Shown here: one piece after another, positions 10,165-20,837 of the stretch | How positions within the stretch are numbered: the first letter of the stretch is position 1 | Layout: the number at the start of each line of letters is the position of its first letter | Source: Oscillospiraceae bacterium | Lineage (GTDB): Bacteria; Bacillota; Clostridia; Oscillospirales; CAG-272 | DNA length: 64,000 nucleotides | Assembly: GCA_015065005.1 (NCBI GenBank) | Contig: SVRE01000002.1 | Coordinates: 1-64,000 of the forward strand | Reading direction: 5' to 3' | The notes under the pieces: generated by a model | Seen by the model: only the letters and a program-made list of their open reading frames with translations | The model's database searches: none | Told to the model about the DNA's origin: nothing | Made by a program: the position numbers and the translations under genes

Positions 10165-10836
10165 TACGTTTTTTAGAAAAAATCCATTATTCGCGTATAA
10201 TATTTCCTTTAAACACATAAATTATATATTTACTTTTTTCTTCTTACTTATTATCTGCCAATGATACCCATTACAGGTATCATATGCCATAAGGAGCGTA
10301 TTTGATAATTTTGGTCCCGAGATCGAGAGCTATGCAGCGCACATTTTGTACACATATGCAGCTTTCCAAAAATTTTGCGCTTTAAATTTCATTGCATGCG
10401 CTCACACATGCCCTACAAATATTTTTTACAAATTTGATATCTTAGCTTCTCTTTGTGAACAATATTTTACGTATGATTTCTTGAAAAAACAAAATAATTT
10501 GTACTTGGTGGCACTTTTTTGGCATATTTTGGGCGAATTATTGACACGTGGGTGGCAAAATTCATTTTTTTCGTTCCTCGTCCCCCACTTTTTAGTCAAA
10601 TGTCGATAATCCGCTTTTGTTTTTAGTATAGTTTTCATTTTCTCGTTTTCAGCAAGCCGCCATATTAATCACAGTGTATTAACGGTTATCGTTTTAAAAA
10701 TCTCCGATTTTTTCGGCTGTCTCTTTGTTATAATATTTTACATTTATATAATTAATGTAGATTTTTTCAATTTTTTCTCTATTTCGAGGAATTTTTTTAC
10801 TTTTTCAACAAATTGAACAAGTTTAAAGCTAAAAAC

Positions 10837-10853
10837 GGGAGCGAATCGCTCCC
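10837..10853 (-). terminator. Rho-independent terminator of the GH78 gene
   Basis: GGGAGCG-AAT-CGCTCCC with a minus-strand GTTTTTA tail. Confidence 0.75.
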
Positions 10854-10861
10854 ATTTTTAT

Positions 10862-13009
10862 TCAAAATGTATATGTGCCCTTCTCAACCAAATGCTTTTT
10901 GCCATTTATTATAATTGTGGCCTTTACAGGTGTTATGATTTTATAGCGCACCCTTTCTCCCTCGTGATACCAGCCCGAAATCACCGTGCCGTGGCGGGTT
11001 TTTATTCTCGCGCTCAGGCTATCAATTTTGTCTGTCGGAACAGGAGAAATCATTATTTCCTCGAAGCCCGGCTTTTCCTCAAGGGGGGTTATACCGCAGG
11101 CTACCTCGTAAACCCAATCGGCAACGCTACCGTAGGCATAATGATTAAAGGAATTCATATCCTTAGACCAGAATTCTCCCTTTTCATTTTTACCGTCCCA
11201 ATGCTCCCAAACAGTAGTAGCACCGCACTTGACGGAATATAGCCAGGACGGAAATTCATCCTGCAAAAGCAAATCGTAAGCAAGCTCACTGTAGCCGTTT
11301 TGCGACAAGGCGTGAAGCAAATAGGGTGTGCCAACGAAGCCTGTTTTCAGGCGCCTTCCGTTTTCGATTATCATATCGGCAAGCTGAGCGGCTACCTCTT
11401 TTTTGTTTTCCGCTATATCAAAGTACAGGGCAAGCACACACTCGGTCTGTGTTTTGTACTCCTTAAATGTTTTTCTTATTTTAGCCCTTATGTTATTGTA
11501 CAGTTTTTCGTATTTTTCCACATTTTTGCCAAGGATTTTGCCCACCTTGCAAACAATGCCCACAGAATGTGCGTAAAACACAGATGCAATAAAATCCTCA
11601 TTTGATGAGCCGCGATAGCTGCCCACCGGGGCATCAAGCCCAAGCCAATCGCCAAATTGGTCACAGCCTGTCCATAAATACTCGGTCTTTGTGCTTTTGG
11701 TTATGTAGCCTATGTATTTGCACATACAAGAATAATGCTTTTTCAAAATATCTTTGTTTCCGTAGGTTAGGTACATCTGATATGGAATGATTGTGGCAGA
11801 GTCCCCCCATACTGCGCCGCTTGTCTCAACAGTTGACCAATCCCAGCAAATAGTTTTAGGGATTATGTTCGGGATATATCCGCTCTTACCCTGGTCCAGG
11901 CGCATATCGGCAAGCCACTTTTCAAAGAACTGCTCCACATCATAATTGTAGGATGCGGTTTTGCAAAATACGGTTGCATCACCTGTCCAGCCCTGGCGCT
12001 CATCCCTTTGGGGACAATCCGTGGGCACATCAAGAAAATTCCCCCTCTGTCCCCATACAATATTACTGAACAGCTTATTCAGCATAGGATCGGAGCTTTC
12101 AAGATAGCCTGTCCTTTCCATATCGGAATGAACAACTATGGCACGGATGCTGTTTTCGTTTATTTCTGTTGGGAAGCTATCAACCCTTATGTACCTGAAG
12201 CCCCAGAAGGCAAGTCTTGGCTTGTATTTATTATAACCCTCTTGGCAAATATACTCAAAGCGCGCCTTGGCATCACGGTAGTTTTCGTTATAAAAGTTGC
12301 CATCCTTATCAAGCACCTCACAAACGGTAAATTCAACCCTGTCGCCTGCCTTTGCCATTACCTCAAATTCAAAATAGCCTGTTAAGTTCTGCCCAAAGTC
12401 CACAACGGTATCTCCGTTTGGCGCTTTGAATACAGAAATTGGCTTTACTGTTTCCTGCTCTTTTATGTAAACGCCCTGCTGCTTTACAATAAGCTTCTTA
12501 TCATGGTCAAGAGCTTGGGCGTGCCCCCCCTTATCGCTAAATGTCATGTCCACGATTTCGCCGTCATAAAGCTCAGCCATACGGAGCTTATCCTTTGTGG
12601 CAAGCCAGCTTTCGTTTGTTACAATTACCTCTTTTGTACCGTCCTTGTACCTTAAAACAAGCTCAGCAATCAAGGCTTTTTTCTTCTCCGGACCGCCCTC
12701 ATCAGTGCCGAAGTTAATCTTACCCTTGTACCATCCATCCGACACTAATATTTCAAGAGAGTTCTCATCTTTTATCATTTTTGTTACGTCATAGGTCTGG
12801 TATTGTACCCTTTTACGGGAGGTAAAGCCCGGGGGGAGAATAAAGTCTCCAACCCGCGCCCCGTTCAGCACAGGGTAATAGCAGCCAAGTGATGTTATGT
12901 TAAGGCTTGCACGTTTTATTGGCTTACGAACGGAAAAAGCCTTGGTAAATCGCACAGGCTCATATAGCTTGTTTTCCGGATGGATTATCCAGCTTGAATT
13001 TTCAAACAT
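10862..13009 (-). CDS. Glycoside hydrolase family 78, alpha-L-rhamnosidase
   Basis: Typical GH78 segments: TFCVRKPIKRA-like N-terminus, GDTVVDFGQNLTGYFEFEV, DCPQRDERQGWTGDATVF, ATTVWEHWDG. Confidence 0.9.
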   Translation of the reverse strand: MFENSSWIIHPENKLYEPVRFTKAFSVRKPIKRASLNITSLGCYYPVLNGARVGDFILPPGFTSRKRVQYQTYDVTKMIKDENSLEILVSDGWYKGKINFGTDEGGPEKKKALIAELVLRYKDGTKEVIVTNESWLATKDKLRMAELYDGEIVDMTFSDKGGHAQALDHDKKLIVKQQGVYIKEQETVKPISVFKAPNGDTVVDFGQNLTGYFEFEVMAKAGDRVEFTVCEVLDKDGNFYNENYRDAKARFEYICQEGYNKYKPRLAFWGFRYIRVDSFPTEINENSIRAIVVHSDMERTGYLESSDPMLNKLFSNIVWGQRGNFLDVPTDCPQRDERQGWTGDATVFCKTASYNYDVEQFFEKWLADMRLDQGKSGYIPNIIPKTICWDWSTVETSGAVWGDSATIIPYQMYLTYGNKDILKKHYSCMCKYIGYITKSTKTEYLWTGCDQFGDWLGLDAPVGSYRGSSNEDFIASVFYAHSVGIVCKVGKILGKNVEKYEKLYNNIRAKIRKTFKEYKTQTECVLALYFDIAENKKEVAAQLADMIIENGRRLKTGFVGTPYLLHALSQNGYSELAYDLLLQDEFPSWLYSVKCGATTVWEHWDGKNEKGEFWSKDMNSFNHYAYGSVADWVYEVACGITPLEEKPGFEEIMISPVPTDKIDSLSARIKTRHGTVISGWYHEGERVRYKIITPVKATIIINGKKHLVEKGTYTF

Positions 13010-13088
13010 CAGAATTCTATCTCTTTCATAAATTTAAACAAATTGGAATAAAGCCTTTTACCGCTTTTTCTTACAATTTCATACGGTC

Positions 13089-14963
13089 TTAAAATATAAC
13101 AACAATGCTCTCTTTTGCTTTTATGTGGATTTTTTTGAAATCGAGAAGCTCGGGATGTGGCTCATATCTGAACTTTAAAACGGAATAATCCGTGTCAACA
13201 TCACCCTTATTTGTTATTTCTACCTCGTTTTCGCTCATCCAATTCTCACAAACGTCACTGTATGTAAGACCGTAGCCGAATGGGTAAAGTGGCTCACCCT
13301 TGAAATACTTATATGTACGGTTTTCCATACTGTAGTCTCTGAACGGCGGCAAATCCTCTGTGGATTTATAGAAGGTAACGGGCAAGCGTCCGCTTGGAGA
13401 GTATTTACCCAAAAGCACGTCAGCCACTGCATTTCCGCCCTGTGCACCGGGGTAGAAGCATTGAAGAACCGCATCACATCTTTCGTTCTGGTCACAAAGA
13501 GCAACCGCGCTTCCGCTTACGTTTATAAAAATTGTTGGCTTACCAAGCTCCATAACCGCTTCGTAAAGCTTTTTCTGTGTATTTGGCAGCTCAAGGTCCT
13601 TCTTATCTCCTGCCGCATCCCCATTAAAGGTATCTCCCTCCTCGCCCTCAATAGACGGGTTAAGACCCATACAAAGTATTACAACGTCTGCCATTTTAGC
13701 CGCAACAACAGCTTCCTTCACAGGGAAACCGCTCCAGTTACCGTCATCGTGGGTGGCATGACAGCCCTTAGCATACATCACCTTGCCGTTGAAATTATCC
13801 TGAATACCATTCAGAATAGTTACGTATCTTGACGGAGTGCCGTTATAGTTTGCATGCAATACGGTTCTATCATCCGCATTAGGACCGATAAGTGCAATAG
13901 TTTTCACATCATCGGAGAGTGGCAAAATACCGTTGTTTTTTAAAAGCACTATGCTCTCTCTCGCCATTTGCCTATTAAGCTCCGTGTGCTTTTCACATTC
14001 CACAACGTCATATGGAATTTTGTCATATTCGCAATCCGAGTCAAACATACCGAGGCGGAAGCGTGCTTCAAACAACTTTTCCACCGCCTTGGTTATTGTT
14101 TCCTCATCTATTAAATCCATTTCGTAAGCTTCATAAAGAGCCAAGTACGCATCTCCGCAATTAAGCTGACAGCCGTTGTTTACCGCAAGGGCGGCACTTT
14201 CCGCCTCTGTGTCGGTTATATGGTGTCCCCTGTTAATATCCGCAATAGCACCGCAGTCAGAAACAACATATCCCTTAAAGCCAAATTCTCCGTACAAAAT
14301 ATCCTGTAGCAGGGTTTTAGAAGCGCAGCAAGCCTCACCATTTACCCTGTTGTAAGCACCCATAACCGCGCTTGGGTCAGCATGGTCGATACAATATTTA
14401 AAGGCGGAAAGATATGTTTCGTACAAATCCTTTTTATTAACCACCGCATCAAAGCCGTGGCGCTCATACTCAGGTCCGCTATGCACCGCATAGTGCTTTA
14501 TGGTTGCATCAAGCTTCCTGTACTTGCCCTCTCCCTGTAAGCCTTTGATGAATGCTGTGCCCATTTTTCCTGTAAGCAACGGGTCCTCGCCGTAGGTTTC
14601 ATGTCCTCTTCCCCAACGTGGGTCGCGGAAAATATTGATGTTTGGTGACCAATAGGTCAAGCCCTGATAAAGCTCTGTACAGCCAAACTTTTTAAATTCG
14701 TTATATTTTGCACGCGCTTCATCAGAAATGGCAGTTGCCACATCATACATAAGGTCTGTATTAAAGCTTGCCGCCATGCCGATAGCCTGTGGAAACACGG
14801 TTGCACAGCCCTGCCTTGCCACACCGTGCAGGCACTCATTCCACCAGTTATATGCAGGCACGTTAAGCCTTGGTATTGCAGGAGCGTCATATCTCATTTG
14901 CGCCATTTTTTCTTCAATTGTCATTTTGCTGACAAGTTCTTTTGCTCTTTCCAAAAAGGTCAT
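13089..14963 (-). CDS. Glycoside hydrolase family 3 (beta-glucosidase/xylosidase-like)
   Basis: NWWNECLHGVARQG, GRGHETYGEDPLL, TIKHYAVHSGPE, GYVVSDCGAI, ARESIVLLKNNGILPL. Confidence 0.92.
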   Translation of the reverse strand: MTFLERAKELVSKMTIEEKMAQMRYDAPAIPRLNVPAYNWWNECLHGVARQGCATVFPQAIGMAASFNTDLMYDVATAISDEARAKYNEFKKFGCTELYQGLTYWSPNINIFRDPRWGRGHETYGEDPLLTGKMGTAFIKGLQGEGKYRKLDATIKHYAVHSGPEYERHGFDAVVNKKDLYETYLSAFKYCIDHADPSAVMGAYNRVNGEACCASKTLLQDILYGEFGFKGYVVSDCGAIADINRGHHITDTEAESAALAVNNGCQLNCGDAYLALYEAYEMDLIDEETITKAVEKLFEARFRLGMFDSDCEYDKIPYDVVECEKHTELNRQMARESIVLLKNNGILPLSDDVKTIALIGPNADDRTVLHANYNGTPSRYVTILNGIQDNFNGKVMYAKGCHATHDDGNWSGFPVKEAVVAAKMADVVILCMGLNPSIEGEEGDTFNGDAAGDKKDLELPNTQKKLYEAVMELGKPTIFINVSGSAVALCDQNERCDAVLQCFYPGAQGGNAVADVLLGKYSPSGRLPVTFYKSTEDLPPFRDYSMENRTYKYFKGEPLYPFGYGLTYSDVCENWMSENEVEITNKGDVDTDYSVLKFRYEPHPELLDFKKIHIKAKESIVVIF

Positions 14964-15229
14964 ATCAAATCTCCTTTAATATTTTTCTTCTATGTTAAAT
15001 TATATCTCATTATTGTCTTATTTTCAATAGTTTTGTAATATATGAATACACAAAAGAAAAAACACGGAAAAGGATGTATACCGTAAAGCAGGCTTCACTA
15101 ACCGCAACACAACAAGAGGAGTACGGGCAATTTTGCCTATGCTCCTTTTTACACTCCTTGCCCTGCAAGGTATAGTGTGTTATGCATTTTGAACGTAATG
15201 TCGAGTGGTAAAACTTTTTAGTGATTTGC

Positions 15230-15390
15230 CTCGCACGGCTCGGCGTGATATTTTTGCTTCGCAAAAGTGATATTGCTCCCGTTAGTCGCAGTGATATTCT
15301 ATTCGCCTTTGTAATATCAAACGCGCGTAGTGCAATCACTGTCGCAGACAATATCACTCAGGTCGTGTATATCACTCGCCGCAGGCAAAT
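15230..15390. repeat. Hairpin array, copy A (partly inverted, degenerate)
   Basis: GTGATAT/ATATCAC linkers about 20-24 nt apart separating short stems such as TTTTGC-TTC-GCAAAA, TGTC-GCA-GACA, GCC-GCA-GGC. Confidence 0.65.
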
Positions 15391-15394
15391 AGAG

Positions 15395-15426
15395 TTGGCG
15401 CACCTGCTTTATCGCAGGTGCGCCAA
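15395..15426. terminator. Strong hairpin, possible terminator
   Basis: TTGGCGCACCTGC-TTTATC-GCAGGTGCGCCAA 13-bp perfect stem. Confidence 0.55.
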
Positions 15427-15441
15427 GTGCTTTTTGCTTTT

Positions 15442-18400
15442 TTAGTTTATTGAATTATAGTCCTCAACAAGCATAATGTTGTCAATGTAGAAAGGAACAT
15501 TTGCGTAGCTGTTATCATTAATGTCAAGGTACATATAGAAGCCTGTAACGAGAGTTTCAGGAGTTATTGCAGCGCCCTTTTCTGTTACCAGGAAGTCCTC
15601 AACCGCAAAGGCAAAGTAACCCTTCTTGCCGTTGATTCCGCCACCGTCCTTAACGCCGAAGCATCCGTCACCTCCGTGCTTGAATGACTGCCACTCTGTT
15701 TCTCCGTCTGCCAAATAGTAATACGGTGGAGTTGTACCGTCATCATTATCTGTCATATACGGAACGTTGCCGCCCTGGTATAAAAGACCTGTGCAAGCCT
15801 TTCTGAACTCCACATTTGTAAAGTCCATCCAAACAACGAGGTACTTATTCTCACCAAGCTTACCGATAACATCATCACTGAAGTAAATATAAAGCTCAGC
15901 ATTAGATGTCTGGCTTCTCAAAACCTCAATAGCGCTTGAGCCGTCAACACCCACGCCATCCTTAACCTCAAGAGTCAGCTGTCCGCTAATTCCACCGCCG
16001 CCAAGAGCTGCCACACCTGTTTGCGGGGATGTACCCTCAAAGCTTTCAAGTGTTACATTAGTTTCAAGGTCTTCATAATTATCGGGATTCAGCTTTTCGT
16101 TAATATAGGAAATACGTGTTACTATATTATCAATTGTAGCTAAATTAAGGTCGAAAATACGTGCGCCCTCGCGTGCCTCACTATGAGAATAGCCAAGCCT
16201 ACTGATTGTCGGAGCTGAGCAGAGCTTAACACCCATATAGTTGTACATATATGTGTTATTATGGTCGTGACCTGTTACAATCGCCTCTACATCACCGCGG
16301 GAAATAATTGTTTCAACTAAGGTTGTATCATAGCTGGATGGGCAAATTGCCTCGTACCGCTCACCGTCATACTCGTAAACTATTTCTGTGTTATCCCTGT
16401 TGTTATAAGCATACTGATTTTCAATTAAAGGAATGTGGAATGCCATCATACCCTTTACAATTTCACCGTCATTACACTTCTGTAAAAGCTCAGAGGTTTC
16501 CTTGTACCAAGCAATCTGGTCATCCTGGATGTAGTCGTAAGTATATGTGCTGTTGCTTGTTCCTGAATCAAGGAAGTAAATTACAGAGCCAAGGGAACCG
16601 TCTTGGTTATAAATACCGTGAACGTAGTTGCCCACGCCTGTAAGCTCCTCAACATCCTTTGAAATACAGTATTCATAGGATTCGTAAACCTTCTGCTGTG
16701 CATCCTTGGAGAGTGCGCCCTCCTGGTCATGGTTACCGTAAACGTGACACCAAGGAATCTGCTTTTCTTCAATATATCCAACAATATTATCAAGACAGGT
16801 TTTCAAAGCAGCCTCGGAGCTTGCTTTTATTGTGTTGTCACCGGTGAATACGATAAGGTCAGGATTTTCCTTATCAACAAGCATCTTGATTCTTTCCTTG
16901 ATTTGTGTTGTATCAGAACCGGACTGTACGTGAAGGTCAGCAAGAACCATTACCTTAAATGAACCGTCATCATTATAGTAAAGCTTATGCTTTGACTCAA
17001 GAAGCTCTTCCATCTTAATATAATCCTCGTTCAAGGACAGCTCAATTTCGTTAAAGCTTATAACATCAAGCTCCGGCTCGGTATATGTGATTTCTGCACC
17101 GTCATACACATAAAATTCCATTGCAAACTTTAGGTCCTTTGTTTCATCCTTAAAGTTGATAACCTTCAAGTCAACAATTTTAGCTGTTGTATCGGTACAT
17201 GAATATAAATATCCGTCTGTAATCGCAACCGCCCCGTTTTCAACTGAAACACTGACGTTGGTTCTGCCAACGAGAATGCCGTAGTCAAGTGTAGCACCCG
17301 GGTTTGTGCTCAAAAAGGCTTCCTTAGCCTCGTCGTTTATCTTTGTGCCAAGCACAACACTGTCGCCTGCCGCATTCAAAGCATAGCCCTGGTTTTCAAA
17401 AATAGGGTCAAAAGCATTGCCTGTTTCAAACAAATCCTTACAGAATAAGCAGGTCTGCTTTCCTAAGCCTATTTCAGTATATCCGTTATCGTAATAAACC
17501 ACTTCCTCGCCCAAATCGTGAGTTGCGGTTGTTGCCTCGCTTGCGGACTTATTGCTTTCATCAAAGCCGTTGTTGTAGTAATACATTGAGCCGTTTTCCA
17601 TACAGGTTGCCTGCTTTTCCACAATGTAAACACGGGCATTTCCCGCTCTGTCACCAGAAAACTTCTGCACGCCGCCAAAGGTTGCCTTCTGAAGGCTTGT
17701 AAACTCACAGTCATAAAGCTTGAGATTCTGCTTCGCTGTTTCTGTGTATAGCTTAATTGCGCCAAGGCTCTCGTCGTAGTTGTTGAACACACAACTTGTT
17801 ATTGGCAATGCCTTTTCAAAGGAAACCATCAAAAGAGGTTTTACTGATGCGTTATCAGGGTTATACCAGCAGTCATTTTTAACTTGGAAATCGTAGAATT
17901 TCACATTTGTAAACTTTGTGCCGGCAAGAACATTAAAGTTGTAGTCAGCGCCGAAAAATCCGCCGTACTCAACAGAGTTCTTCAACACTAAAATTCTGTT
18001 TTTAACATCGTTATTGTTAGCATTACCGCCCCTGTAGCAAACAGCAGAGGTGGTAGCACCCTCATTAACTCTTAAAACAGAGCCGTCAACAGTGACGGTT
18101 TGGTCAACGTTTGCCAAAAATGCGGAATAAATAACAAAGGTGTTGTTTGTTGCAAAAAGATAAGCATCCTTAACATTCAGCTTACCGTTAACAATACAAA
18201 GCAAATTGCCTGTACCAACCATATCAGCCTTAACTGTATCGGCATAGTGTGTGTATGCCTTATAGTCAGCCAATGGGTTGTTACCCTTCAAGCTCAATAC
18301 AGCGCCTACGTTATTGACTGAAATACCTGCTGTATTTGTGCTTGCACCGGCAGTACCGGTATAGTTAAGCTGATATCCGCCAAAGGTCAGGTTAACCATA

Positions 18401-18612
18401 ATCGCCTTGTCGATGGAGATTGTTTGGTCAAACTCAATATCAGCTGAAAGAGTGATGTTAAGTGTGTCACCATCACTTGCATTTGTGATTGCAGTTGTAA
18501 TATCGCTTAATTCATCCGCTTCAACAGACACAGGCTCACTTGCGAAAACGCTGAATGAAAGAGCCGCAATTAAAGCAAGAACAAATACGATAAATGAAAT
18601 TTGTTTTTTCAT
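15442..18612 (-). CDS. Secreted protein with calcineurin-like metallophosphoesterase domain
   Basis: MKKQISFIVFVLALIAALSFSVFA signal; DLHVQ, FTGDNT, YGNHDQE, GHDHNN motifs. Start placed at ATG 18612 behind GGAGG. Confidence 0.85.
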   Translation of the reverse strand: MKKQISFIVFVLALIAALSFSVFASEPVSVEADELSDITTAITNASDGDTLNITLSADIEFDQTISIDKAIMVNLTFGGYQLNYTGTAGASTNTAGISVNNVGAVLSLKGNNPLADYKAYTHYADTVKADMVGTGNLLCIVNGKLNVKDAYLFATNNTFVIYSAFLANVDQTVTVDGSVLRVNEGATTSAVCYRGGNANNNDVKNRILVLKNSVEYGGFFGADYNFNVLAGTKFTNVKFYDFQVKNDCWYNPDNASVKPLLMVSFEKALPITSCVFNNYDESLGAIKLYTETAKQNLKLYDCEFTSLQKATFGGVQKFSGDRAGNARVYIVEKQATCMENGSMYYYNNGFDESNKSASEATTATHDLGEEVVYYDNGYTEIGLGKQTCLFCKDLFETGNAFDPIFENQGYALNAAGDSVVLGTKINDEAKEAFLSTNPGATLDYGILVGRTNVSVSVENGAVAITDGYLYSCTDTTAKIVDLKVINFKDETKDLKFAMEFYVYDGAEITYTEPELDVISFNEIELSLNEDYIKMEELLESKHKLYYNDDGSFKVMVLADLHVQSGSDTTQIKERIKMLVDKENPDLIVFTGDNTIKASSEAALKTCLDNIVGYIEEKQIPWCHVYGNHDQEGALSKDAQQKVYESYEYCISKDVEELTGVGNYVHGIYNQDGSLGSVIYFLDSGTSNSTYTYDYIQDDQIAWYKETSELLQKCNDGEIVKGMMAFHIPLIENQYAYNNRDNTEIVYEYDGERYEAICPSSYDTTLVETIISRGDVEAIVTGHDHNNTYMYNYMGVKLCSAPTISRLGYSHSEAREGARIFDLNLATIDNIVTRISYINEKLNPDNYEDLETNVTLESFEGTSPQTGVAALGGGGISGQLTLEVKDGVGVDGSSAIEVLRSQTSNAELYIYFSDDVIGKLGENKYLVVWMDFTNVEFRKACTGLLYQGGNVPYMTDNDDGTTPPYYYLADGETEWQSFKHGGDGCFGVKDGGGINGKKGYFAFAVEDFLVTEKGAAITPETLVTGFYMYLDINDNSYANVPFYIDNIMLVEDYNSIN

Positions 18613-18752
18613 AATGTCCTCCATTATTTTTTATCATTTTACCATATTTTCTAATTAAAATCAAGAATTCACAGTTTATCTGAATTATTTTGTGCGAATA
18701 AACAAAAAGCACCTTGAAATTATAAAATCCCAGTGTGCTTTTTTGGTTAAAA

Positions 18753-19970
18753 TTACCTTATTCCGTACTTTTCAATAATATAGTCCATATCCTTGTCGCC
18801 TCTGCCCGACAAGCAAATAAGGACAGAGCCCTTGCCCATTTTCTTTGCAAGCTTTATTCCATATGCAACTGCGTGGGCGCTTTCAATTGCAGGGATAATA
18901 CCCTCTAAGCGGGAAAGCTCAAAGAATGCATCAATTGTTTCTTCATCGTCAACAACATCATATTTTACGCGACCCAGTGTGTGTAAAAATGCATGCTCAG
19001 GGCCAGAGGACGGGTAGTCAAGTCCGCTTGCAACAGAGTAAACAGGAGCAGGGTCACCGTTTTCATCCTTAAGCATAATACTGTTAAAGCCGTGCATAAC
19101 GCCCTCTTCTCCATACTGGAGTGTGGCTGCGTGGTCACCAAGCTTTGGTCCTCTGCCAAGAGGCTCAACACCGTAAATATCAACAGGGTCGTTCAAAAAT
19201 CCGGAGAACATACCCATAGAGTTAGAGCCACCGCCAACGCAGGCAACAACAGCATCCGGCAGCTCACCTGTCATTTCAACAAACTGCTCCCTTGCCTCAA
19301 AGCCTACAATGCTTTGGAACTCTCTTACCATCATTGGAAATGGGTGCGGTCCAACAACAGAGCCGATACAGTACATACTGTTCTCGTAATCCTTAGCGTA
19401 AGCTTCAAATGCGGCATCCACCGCTTCCTTGAGTGTGGCAAGACCGTGGGTTACCTCTATTACGTTTGCACCGAGAATTTTCATCCTTGCAACATTGGGC
19501 GCTTGCTTTTTAATATCAACGCTACCCATATAAATATCACATTCAAGTCCAAAGTATGCCGCTGCAGTTGCCATAGCAACACCGTGCTGACCGGCACCGG
19601 TTTCGGCAATTACCTTTTTCTTGCCCATATATTTTGCAAGCAAAACCTCACCCATACAGTGGTTAAGCTTGTGTGCGCCTGTATGGTTTAAGTCCTCGCG
19701 CTTTACGTAAAGCTGTACGTTACCGTATTTGTTTGAAAGGCGCTCAAGGTGAGAAATAGGTGTTGGTCTGCCCTGAAAATCCTTTCTTATTCTGCGAAGC
19801 TCGCTGATAAACTTAGCGCTTTTGCAAATTGTAAAATACGCCTCGTTTATTTGGTCCATTGCCCTTTTTAACTCAGGGGAAACATAAGCTCCTCCGAACT
19901 TGCCAAAATATCCTTCCTCATTTGGATAATTCTTTAAATAAGTGTCAAAATTTACTCCGTTAAATATCAT
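18753..19970 (-). CDS. trpB: Tryptophan synthase beta chain
   Basis: [47 protein letters not shown]. Confidence 0.95.
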   Translation of the reverse strand: MIFNGVNFDTYLKNYPNEEGYFGKFGGAYVSPELKRAMDQINEAYFTICKSAKFISELRRIRKDFQGRPTPISHLERLSNKYGNVQLYVKREDLNHTGAHKLNHCMGEVLLAKYMGKKKVIAETGAGQHGVAMATAAAYFGLECDIYMGSVDIKKQAPNVARMKILGANVIEVTHGLATLKEAVDAAFEAYAKDYENSMYCIGSVVGPHPFPMMVREFQSIVGFEAREQFVEMTGELPDAVVACVGGGSNSMGMFSGFLNDPVDIYGVEPLGRGPKLGDHAATLQYGEEGVMHGFNSIMLKDENGDPAPVYSVASGLDYPSSGPEHAFLHTLGRVKYDVVDDEETIDAFFELSRLEGIIPAIESAHAVAYGIKLAKKMGKGSVLICLSGRGDKDMDYIIEKYGIR

Positions 19971-19992
19971 AATAATTACCTCTCATTTCTAT

Positions 19993-20101
19993 ATTATCAC
20001 TTTTGCGTAAGCAAAATATCACTCGCATAAGCGAATATCACGTTACATAGCAACATATCACTTGATATCTGCATCAAATATCACTGCAAGGCTTGCCTTG
20101 C
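19993..20101. repeat. Hairpin array, copy B, inside the trpB leader
   Basis: TTTTGC-GTAA-GCAAAA / TCGC-ATAA-GCGA / GTTACATAGCAAC / TTGAT-ATCTGC-ATCAA / GCAAGGC-TT-GCCTTGC separated by (A)TATCAC at 19995, 20017, 20036, 20056, 20079. Confidence 0.8.
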
Positions 20102-20203
20102 TTCCGCCATCGTCTGTATAACATATTTTTCTCCTTGAATACCTTTTATTATCCACCGTGAATTTCATCACCTTTTTGCCTCCATATGATAAAGGGGCTT
20201 TTA

Positions 20204-20485
20204 GAAAAATAAAAATAGCCTCGACAGAAATCTCCAAATCTCTGCCAAGGACGAATAAATATCCGCGGTGCCACCTTGATTTACGCTGAAATGCGTACAC
20301 TTTTAAGGGTACTACCATACCCCGCGCCACTAACGTAGGCAAAACGTCATAGAATACTCGGCAAAAATGCCTTTGACCATGCCCTCAGCGGTCCATTTGC
20401 CAAACAGTGCTCTGACCCAGCTCTCAGCAACGTGGGCTCTCTGTACAGTCTTAAATGGCTTTATCTCCGCTTCAACGGTTTTATA
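20204..20485 (-). ncRNA. T-box leader with Trp specifier upstream of trpB
   Basis: Minus strand AAGGTGGCACCGCGG; stem I base AGCGG/CCGCT and CCATTT/AAATGG with TGG specifier (20393-20395) followed by ACC; terminator hairpin plus T run at 20204-20250. Confidence 0.92.
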
Positions 20486-20490
20486 TTAGT

Positions 20491-20519
20491 ATATTAGCAC
20501 GCTAAAATCAATTTGTCAA
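20491..20519 (-). promoter_or_regulatory. Promoter of the T-box/trpB transcript
   Basis: Minus strand TTGACA (20514-20519), 17 nt, TAATAT (20491-20496). Confidence 0.7.
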
Positions 20520-20573
20520 TACCAAATTTAAAAAACCAAGATTTTTAAAATAAAAATGGGCCATCCCAAATGT

Positions 20574-20638
20574 TAAACGCAAAGTTGACACACTATCTCG
20601 CAGGGGAGAGAATTGCCCCCTAAACGCAAAATTGACAC
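20574..20638 (+). repeat. Direct repeat TAAACGCAAARTTGACAC, 47-bp period
   Basis: taaacgcaaagttgacac at 20574 and taaacgcaaaattgacac at 20621. Confidence 0.6.
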
Positions 20639-20837
20639 CGCAGGCGTCATCTTGGGTAAAGCATAGCGTAGCCGAAAGATCCATGTGCTTTAGCTATCTT
20701 GTTGTCCTCCGGGGCACTCGTGCCCGAAGGTTCTCCTTTGATTACGTACAAACAAACAGGATTGTAAGGGACGGCGTCCTCAACGTCCCGCACGCGCCAA
20801 CCGTACGCGAAAAGGGAGGGCTGACCCCTCCCCTACA

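Noticed and set aside
15010-15357. 115-aa minus strand ORF upstream of the GH3 gene
   Set aside because: Runs through the hairpin array copy A; likely non-coding.
19993-20101. CRISPR array
   Set aside because: The 7-nt linker is too short to be a repeat, units between are self-complementary hairpins rather than unique spacers, and there are no cas genes.
20058-20342. 94-aa minus strand ORF as a gene
   Set aside because: The 5' half is T-box antiterminator/terminator RNA; only the terminal 36 codons (20058-20168) have a plausible RBS and are mentioned as a possible leader peptide.
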